Shown here one piece after another: positions 13,611-18,537 of a DNA stretch of 18,537 nucleotides (position 1 is the stretch's first letter; the number at the start of each line of letters is the position of its first letter). The position numbers and the translations under genes were made by a program. The notes under the pieces are model-generated. The model did not search any database. It was not told the DNA's origin and saw nothing but the letters and a program-made list of their open reading frames with translations. Source of the DNA: Flavobacteriales bacterium UBA720 (GTDB taxonomy: Bacteria > Bacteroidota > Bacteroidia > Flavobacteriales > Weeksellaceae); assembly GCA_002297505.1 (NCBI GenBank), contig DBLQ01000041.1, positions 1 to 18,537 on the forward strand. Reading direction: 5' to 3'.

Positions 13611-14057
13611 CTAACTTAAGGGCTCGCTTTTATTTAGTATTGATTTTATGAAAATTTGAAATTTTTTTCTTAATTGAGTAATAATAGATTTTTCTCTTTT
13701 TCTTTTTAATTCTTCAGATTTAATAAAATTTAGCCATTCCTCTATTAATTCTTTCAAATCGACCATCGAAATTACATTCGCTGTTTTATCAATGGAAGCC
13801 CAATCACTAATTTTGACATTAGGATAATCACAAATAATATTAAGAGTTGTAGAGTTTGTTAGATGTATACCATCAAAACTTTTTTTTGATTCTAAACTTT
13901 CATTAATATCATCAAGTAATCCTTTCAATTCAATTGTATCACAATATCCAATGAATTGTAGAAAATAATATTCTTCATTAATCGAAATTTTATAATAATT
14001 AGATTCGTGAAGAATTTTTGAATGAAATTCAAGACCATATTTTTCTTTAATTGTCAT
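13611..14057 (-). CDS. Hypothetical protein, unknown function
   Basis: 148 residues, soluble, AT-rich coding sequence with a very lysine- and isoleucine-rich product. No known motif recognised. The N-terminal half (YYKISINEEYYFLQFIGYCDTIELKGLLDDINESLES) looks like an alpha/beta fold; the C-terminal third (about 115-148, KRKREKSIITQLRKKFQIFIKSILNKS) is strongly basic and helical. It lies 47 bp downstream of the tsaD stop but has its own exact -7 match (14084-14091), so it may be transcribed separately. Composition differs from tsaD, suggesting later acquisition (inference). Confidence 0.72.
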   Translation of the reverse strand: MTIKEKYGLEFHSKILHESNYYKISINEEYYFLQFIGYCDTIELKGLLDDINESLESKKSFDGIHLTNSTTLNIICDYPNVKISDWASIDKTANVISMVDLKELIEEWLNFIKSEELKRKREKSIITQLRKKFQIFIKSILNKSEPLS

Positions 14058-14083
14058 CCTTTTGATTTTATAATAGTGAATTT

Positions 14084-14091
14084 CAAACTTA
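14084..14091 (-). promoter_or_regulatory. Candidate -7 element for the 14057-13611 gene
   Basis: The minus strand reads TAAGTTTG, an exact TAnnTTTG match, 26 bp before the ATG. A TTTG at 14108-14111 (minus strand) is a possible -33 element, though the 16-bp spacer is short. Confidence 0.5.
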
Positions 14092-14104
14092 AATTAATAA
14101 AATA

Positions 14105-15121
14105 TTACAAATCATACTTCGCAGTCGCAGTCGTCCTTATATCCGTAAACTCGCCGCGTTCATATTTCAATTTCGCCACCATTGCAATCATCGCCGCGTT
14201 GTCCGTTGTGTATTCGAATTTTGGGATGAAGATGTTCCAGCCGAGTTTCTCCTGATTGAGTTCCATTGCTTTTCTCAAACCGGAGTTGGCAGAAACGCCG
14301 CCGGCAATAGCAATGTCATTGACGTTAAGTTCTTTCGCCGCTTTTTCCAGTTTGTCCATCAGGATTTCGATGATTGATTTCTGGACAGAAGCACAAAGGT
14401 CGTTCAGATTATCCTTAATAAAATCCGGATTTTTCCTCACTTCCTTCTGAATAAAATACAAGACCGAAGTTTTAATGCCACTGAAAGAATAATCATAACC
14501 TTCCATTTTTGGTTTATTAAATTGGAAAGCGTCGGGATTGCCTTCTTTCGCTAATCGGTCCACAATCGGTCCGGCAGGATAATCGAGGTCAAAGATTTTT
14601 CCGATCTTGTCAAACGCTTCACCGGCTGCATCGTCTATCGTTTTTCCGATAATTTCCATATCGAAATAATCCTTCACGAGAACAATCATCGTGTGACCTC
14701 CGGAAACGGTGAGACACAGAAACGGAAACGTGGGCGGCGTAGGATTGGCATCGTCAATAAAATGCGCCAAAATATGCGCCTGCAAATGGTTGACTTCTAT
14801 CAATGGAACGTCCAGACTCATCGCCAGAGATTTCGCAAAAGAGGTTCCCACCAGGAGCGAACCCAAAAGTCCCGGGCCGCGTGTGAAACCAATCGCGCAA
14901 ATATCATTTTGTTGTATATTTGCTTTCGAGAATGCTTTTTCCACCACGGGGATAATATTCTGCTGATGCGCTCTGGAAGCCAGCTCGGGAACCACACCAC
15001 CATATTCGTTATGGATTTCCTGATTGGCAGCCACGTTGGAGAGGATTTTGCTACCGCTGATGACGGCTGCAGAAGTGTCGTCACAAGAAGATTCTATACC
15101 TAAAATAATTGATGCACTCAT
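14105..15121 (-). CDS. tsaD: tRNA N6-adenosine threonylcarbamoyltransferase TsaD
   Basis: Transfers the threonylcarbamoyl group from TC-AMP to A37 of tRNAs that read ANN codons, working with TsaB and TsaE. 338 residues, normal length. Motifs in order: ILGIESSCDDTSAA at the N-terminus, VPELASRAHQ, the metal-binding HLQAH (His112 and His116), LTVSGGHT, DDAAGEAFDKIGK, YDYSFSGIKT, AIAGGVSANSGLR and TTDNAAMIA with the third metal ligand Asp307. The start at 15121 (MSASIILGIESS) is chosen over an upstream in-frame ATG at 15154 because homologues begin here and an exact -7 element sits at 15131-15138. The start codon lies only 5 bp from that of the divergent TamB-like gene. Confidence 0.98.
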   Translation of the reverse strand: MSASIILGIESSCDDTSAAVISGSKILSNVAANQEIHNEYGGVVPELASRAHQQNIIPVVEKAFSKANIQQNDICAIGFTRGPGLLGSLLVGTSFAKSLAMSLDVPLIEVNHLQAHILAHFIDDANPTPPTFPFLCLTVSGGHTMIVLVKDYFDMEIIGKTIDDAAGEAFDKIGKIFDLDYPAGPIVDRLAKEGNPDAFQFNKPKMEGYDYSFSGIKTSVLYFIQKEVRKNPDFIKDNLNDLCASVQKSIIEILMDKLEKAAKELNVNDIAIAGGVSANSGLRKAMELNQEKLGWNIFIPKFEYTTDNAAMIAMVAKLKYERGEFTDIRTTATAKYDL

Positions 15122-15126
15122 AATAG

Positions 15127-18100
15127 ATGGCAAAGTTAGAAAATAAAAGTACAAATAACGAAGAACCAGAAATCGGCAAGCCTGTCAGCCAGAAGAAGCG
15201 TCCGCTATTTTTCCGGATTCTCAGTACGGTTTCTTACGCCATTATTGCATTGGTGGCTTTGCTTCTTATTGTCATCAATCTTCCCGTTACCAAAAGTTAC
15301 ATTGCCGGCCAGGCCATCGATTTCCTGAACAAAGACCTGAAAATGCGGATGACAATTGAAGATATTGATGTCAATTTCTTCGGCGACGTTACGATAAAAG
15401 GGCTTAAACTCAAGGATTACCGGGACCAGGATTTTGTCCAGGCCAAAGAACTCCGTGTGGCGTCCGATTGGGTAGCCTTGGCTTTCAATACAAGAGATAT
15501 AAAATTCAATCAGGCTACAATCATTGAGCCTACAATCCGTGTGGTGACCTACAAAGGCGACAGCATCAGTAATTTTATCCGCTATGTGGATAATTTTGAT
15601 GACGGAAAACCGCGTGACCCGAAGAAGAAACCGTTCCAGATGGCATTGAAATTTGACATCATCAACGGCAAGGCTACGATTGTCAACGAAAATAGTCCGG
15701 GTGAGGCCGGAAGATGGCTGGATGCACGCAATGTTAATCTGAACGTTACCAACCTGAAAGTGGAAGGTGCCAATGTTTTTGCCGATATAAGAAACTTTAA
15801 TTTCATCACGAAACGTTACGGTAAAGAACACATCGTCGATACATTTTCCACCAATTTTGAGCTCACCAAGAAGCATTTGAAACTGGGAAATCTGACCTTT
15901 AATACCAATTATTCTCTTTTACAAGGTGAAGCTGTTCTTAATCTGGACCCGAAAACCAAATTTGCAGATTTTGGGAATAAGGTCAAGTGGGACCTGAGGA
16001 TCATTCCGGGCAGCCAGATGAGCGGTTACGATTTGAGTTATTTTGTTCCCGATTGGGATAATTATACGCCCATCAACGTGTCCGGAACTATGACGGGACC
16101 ATTGAATAATTTTACGCTGAACAATTTCCTGATCCGCTCGCAGGAGATCAATCTCAGTACCAAGAAGATGACCATTTCCAGCGTACTGGACAAAAAGTTT
16201 TTTATTGAGAGTCAGAATGTCTCTTCGGATTTTACTTATAAAGGCCTGAAAGCCTCGTTGCCAGATTTTATCTCATCTAAAATGGGAAATTTTGCGGACG
16301 AGTTCGGCAGGCTGAAATACAACGGTTCTGTAAAGGTCAATCCTAAACAGGTTTTTGCCACAGGGAGTCTGATCACAGGGATTGGCCAGGCCAGGTTTAA
16401 GGATTTCAACCTGGTGGATTACAGCAGCAAACGACCAAAATACCGTGGTTATGCCGATGTCAAAGACCTTAACATAAGTGTTCTGACCAAGAATAAGCAG
16501 GTAGGTCTGATCTCCGGCAGATTCAACATTCAGGGTGAGGGCTTCGATGTCAATACGATGTATGTGAAAACGTCCTCCGATGTTGCTCATATTGATTTGA
16601 TGGGCAAGAGCCTTAACAATATTGCTATTGATGGCGTGCTGAATAAGAAAAGATTTACGGGAAATATTAACGCCAACGATACGCATGCCAAAGGCAGTTT
16701 CCGCGGCATGGTGGATTTCAGTTCCAAAAGACTTCTGGCAGATTTTGTCGCAGATATTAAATATCTTGACCTTAATTATTTCGGTGTCTCTGCGGGTAAA
16801 ACTAATGCGGTGAGCGGTCTTGTAGACGGAAAACTGGCGATGACCAATCTGAATGATCTCAATCTGGATGCCAATATCAATAATCTTGTGCTTAATTCAC
16901 CGGCTCAGAAGCTTCATATTCCGGATTCCAAACTCAGAGCTTACTTTGAGGATGGCAGCAGGATCGTTTCCGTAGATGCGCCCGGCGCTGTGACAGGAAA
17001 AATTTCCGGCCGCTTCGAACTGGAAAATATCGGGCTGATGGTGCAGAACAGCCTTAACAAAATCCTTGTCGGTAATCCGCCGAAGAAAACCTTTGCCGGC
17101 CAAAATTTCGATTTTAATTTCGATGTGAAGCAAGGTTTGGTTTCCTTTTTTATGCCGGATCTTCAGCTGGAAGACGGTGCGCAGGTTGCCGGAAATTATG
17201 TGGGTGCTACAAATGATCTGATGCTCAATGCCGATGCCGCAAAAATCAAATACGTGATGACAGGCCAGCGCGAACTGACTGAAGCCGAAAAGTTTCTCGC
17301 CGAAACAGATGCCACTTTCCAGCCGGATATGAATAAAGGCCGGGACAGCGCCATGGTGGATAGCCTGAAGCTGAGAGTCAATACTGCAGATCTCAGTCAG
17401 CAACTCCTGGCCACGGTGAAGCGAGCGCAATATGCCAACAAGGTTTTGCAGGATGTGAGACTATCGGCCAATAATCAAGACGGACAGCTTCTGAAAATCG
17501 GCACTGACTTCAAGCTCGGAAATCCGGATGACGAGGCAACGAATCAGATGAAGGAATACGCCGTGAATATCAACCAGACTACGAATGCAGTTGGGGATTA
17601 CGTATTTCGTTTTGAGCCGACCAGTATCAAATTTAATAATATAGAATGGAGCGTGGATACCAGCCCGGAACTGAACCATTCCATCACTTACCGGAAAAAG
17701 GAAAAAGATTTTATTGTTGAAAATCTCCGTATCTATTCCGACGAGAGTGAATTGCTGGTGAAAAATGCAGATTTCAAATCCGGAAAAGAATTTACAGCCG
17801 ATGCCGAAGTCAAGAATCTGGACATCTCAAAACTACTGGCACTTGGCAAGGATAATAATGAGCTGGATATTAAAGGCATAGCCAACGGCACCATTCAAAT
17901 CAAAAAATCAGGTGATAATCTGGAACCTTTGGTGGACCTGGATGTGACAGATATCTTCATGAACGGCCGAGCAATGGGGAATATCGAAACCAGGATTACC
18001 AAAAGCGAGAAGCCTAATGTGTTTGATGTTGATATTCAGGCGCTTTCTTCGGAAATGCTGGGGCAGAATACGTTGGATGTTAAAGGAACTATTGACAATA

Positions 18101-18510
18101 ACCATCCTTCGCCCATCCTGAATCTGGATGCGAAGATGAATGGTTTCGACCTTGGTTTTGCGCAACAGTTTGTGAAGGATATCTTTGGAAACCTCCGCGG
18201 AAAAGCGACAGGCGATCTTATCGTGTCCGGCCCGGTGAACAGCATTGATTACAGTGGCGATATTGCTCTGAAGGGCTTTGGACTCAAATTATTATTCACA
18301 GGCGTCGATTATTCTTTTGACGATACGGTAATCAATCTCTCCAAAGGTCTTGCAATCCTCAATAACATCGGGATCAAAGACGGCAGGGAAAACTCCAAGG
18401 GAAGTATTTCCGGATCCATCCAGTTTGAAACCCTTTCATCATTGGGTGTCAACTTAATTATGCGGGCAGATAATCTGCTGGTTCTGAACTCTACTCATGA
18501 TGACCGATAA
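15127..18510 (+). CDS. tamB: TamB-like translocation/assembly module protein, C-terminally shortened
   Basis: 1127 residues. A basic cytoplasmic tail is followed by one membrane anchor (about 28-52, FFRILSTVSYAIIALVALLLIVINLP), then a long repetitive beta-strand region of the AsmA/TamB type, expected to form a hydrophobic periplasmic groove between the inner and outer membranes. By family knowledge such proteins aid outer membrane protein assembly or lipid transport. The frame ends with ADNLLVLNSTHDDR, where flavobacterial relatives, as I recall them, continue for several hundred residues into the conserved C-terminal TamB (DUF490) domain. A +1 shift near 18500 gives an open frame (TDNQLKTRGIG) to the window end, so a frameshift or sequence error is possible; the rest of the gene would lie outside. 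Divergent from tsaD with a 5-bp gap; no good promoter seen, apart from a distant TATATTTG at 14915-14922. Confidence 0.88.
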   Translation: MAKLENKSTNNEEPEIGKPVSQKKRPLFFRILSTVSYAIIALVALLLIVINLPVTKSYIAGQAIDFLNKDLKMRMTIEDIDVNFFGDVTIKGLKLKDYRDQDFVQAKELRVASDWVALAFNTRDIKFNQATIIEPTIRVVTYKGDSISNFIRYVDNFDDGKPRDPKKKPFQMALKFDIINGKATIVNENSPGEAGRWLDARNVNLNVTNLKVEGANVFADIRNFNFITKRYGKEHIVDTFSTNFELTKKHLKLGNLTFNTNYSLLQGEAVLNLDPKTKFADFGNKVKWDLRIIPGSQMSGYDLSYFVPDWDNYTPINVSGTMTGPLNNFTLNNFLIRSQEINLSTKKMTISSVLDKKFFIESQNVSSDFTYKGLKASLPDFISSKMGNFADEFGRLKYNGSVKVNPKQVFATGSLITGIGQARFKDFNLVDYSSKRPKYRGYADVKDLNISVLTKNKQVGLISGRFNIQGEGFDVNTMYVKTSSDVAHIDLMGKSLNNIAIDGVLNKKRFTGNINANDTHAKGSFRGMVDFSSKRLLADFVADIKYLDLNYFGVSAGKTNAVSGLVDGKLAMTNLNDLNLDANINNLVLNSPAQKLHIPDSKLRAYFEDGSRIVSVDAPGAVTGKISGRFELENIGLMVQNSLNKILVGNPPKKTFAGQNFDFNFDVKQGLVSFFMPDLQLEDGAQVAGNYVGATNDLMLNADAAKIKYVMTGQRELTEAEKFLAETDATFQPDMNKGRDSAMVDSLKLRVNTADLSQQLLATVKRAQYANKVLQDVRLSANNQDGQLLKIGTDFKLGNPDDEATNQMKEYAVNINQTTNAVGDYVFRFEPTSIKFNNIEWSVDTSPELNHSITYRKKEKDFIVENLRIYSDESELLVKNADFKSGKEFTADAEVKNLDISKLLALGKDNNELDIKGIANGTIQIKKSGDNLEPLVDLDVTDIFMNGRAMGNIETRITKSEKPNVFDVDIQALSSEMLGQNTLDVKGTIDNNHPSPILNLDAKMNGFDLGFAQQFVKDIFGNLRGKATGDLIVSGPVNSIDYSGDIALKGFGLKLLFTGVDYSFDDTVINLSKGLAILNNIGIKDGRENSKGSISGSIQFETLSSLGVNLIMRADNLLVLNSTHDDR
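15131..15138 (-). promoter_or_regulatory. -7 element of tsaD, inside the TamB-like coding region
   Basis: The minus strand reads TAACTTTG, identical to the pyrG -7 element, 9 bp before the tsaD ATG. The transcript would begin only a few bases ahead of the start codon, nearly leaderless. The element lies in codons 2-4 of the divergent gene. No clear -33 TTG is found at standard spacing. Confidence 0.6.
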
Positions 18511-18537
18511 CCAACTTAAAACGCGCGGTATTGGCTT

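Noticed and set aside
14915..14922. TATATTTG as the promoter of the TamB-like gene
   Set aside because: It matches the -7 consensus but lies about 200 bp upstream inside tsaD with no -33 element; such a match can easily occur by chance.
15122..15154. N-terminal extension of TsaD from an upstream ATG
   Set aside because: It would include the -7 element and start inside the TamB-like coding region; the family begins at the ILGIESSCDDT strand, just after 15121.

Overview
The window looks like chromosomal DNA from the Bacteroidota, most likely a Weeksellaceae flavobacterium of the Chryseobacterium type (inference). Four things point there: a secreted protein with a type IX secretion C-terminal sorting domain, the forms of YidC, TsaD and RsmE present, genes with no clear Shine-Dalgarno sites, and several perfect or near matches to the Bacteroidota sigma -7 element TAnnTTTG just upstream of start codons. 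No tRNA, rRNA, CRISPR array, transposase or integrase was seen.

Layout. 1-1676 is the 3' part of a large T9SS-exported protein (HAF-like repeats, HYR-like, GEVED, sorting domain), closed by a strong terminator. 1780-1980 is a non-coding array of nine units of about 23 bp in front of pyrG (2110-3717). A block of heptamer repeats in inverted orientation separates pyrG from yidC (4001-5788). A terminator and a 33-nt perfect hairpin follow, then a TrmH/SpoU methyltransferase gene (about 5910-6578) that overlaps a small lipoprotein gene. From about 6580 to 10620 the DNA is visibly AT-rich and accessory in character. It holds a leftward three-gene operon (septoil-knot-like repeat protein, PD-(D/E)XK-like protein, small alpha/beta hydrolase) divergent from a rightward two-gene operon (HTH regulator, EamA transporter).

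From 10634 to 15121 the genes run leftward: rsmE, with a 63-bp heptad repeat inside its reading frame; a four-helix-bundle (S23/IVP-like) gene bracketed by inverted octamer-type repeats; a DUF808 membrane protein; a 21-bp tandem array; two unrecognised genes; and tsaD. tsaD diverges from a TamB-like gene (15127-18510) with only 5 bp between start codons. The TamB-like frame stops before the C-terminal part usual for the family, close to the window end.

Housekeeping roles in the window are nucleotide synthesis (PyrG), inner membrane protein insertion (YidC), rRNA and tRNA modification (RsmE, TsaD, TrmH-like) and envelope assembly (TamB). The most unusual feature is the number of unrelated short-period repeat families (7, 8, 21 and 23 bp, plus a palindrome pair) packed between, and once within, these genes. 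The AT-rich divergent cassette and the repeat-flanked IVP-like gene are the best candidates for something not yet described.
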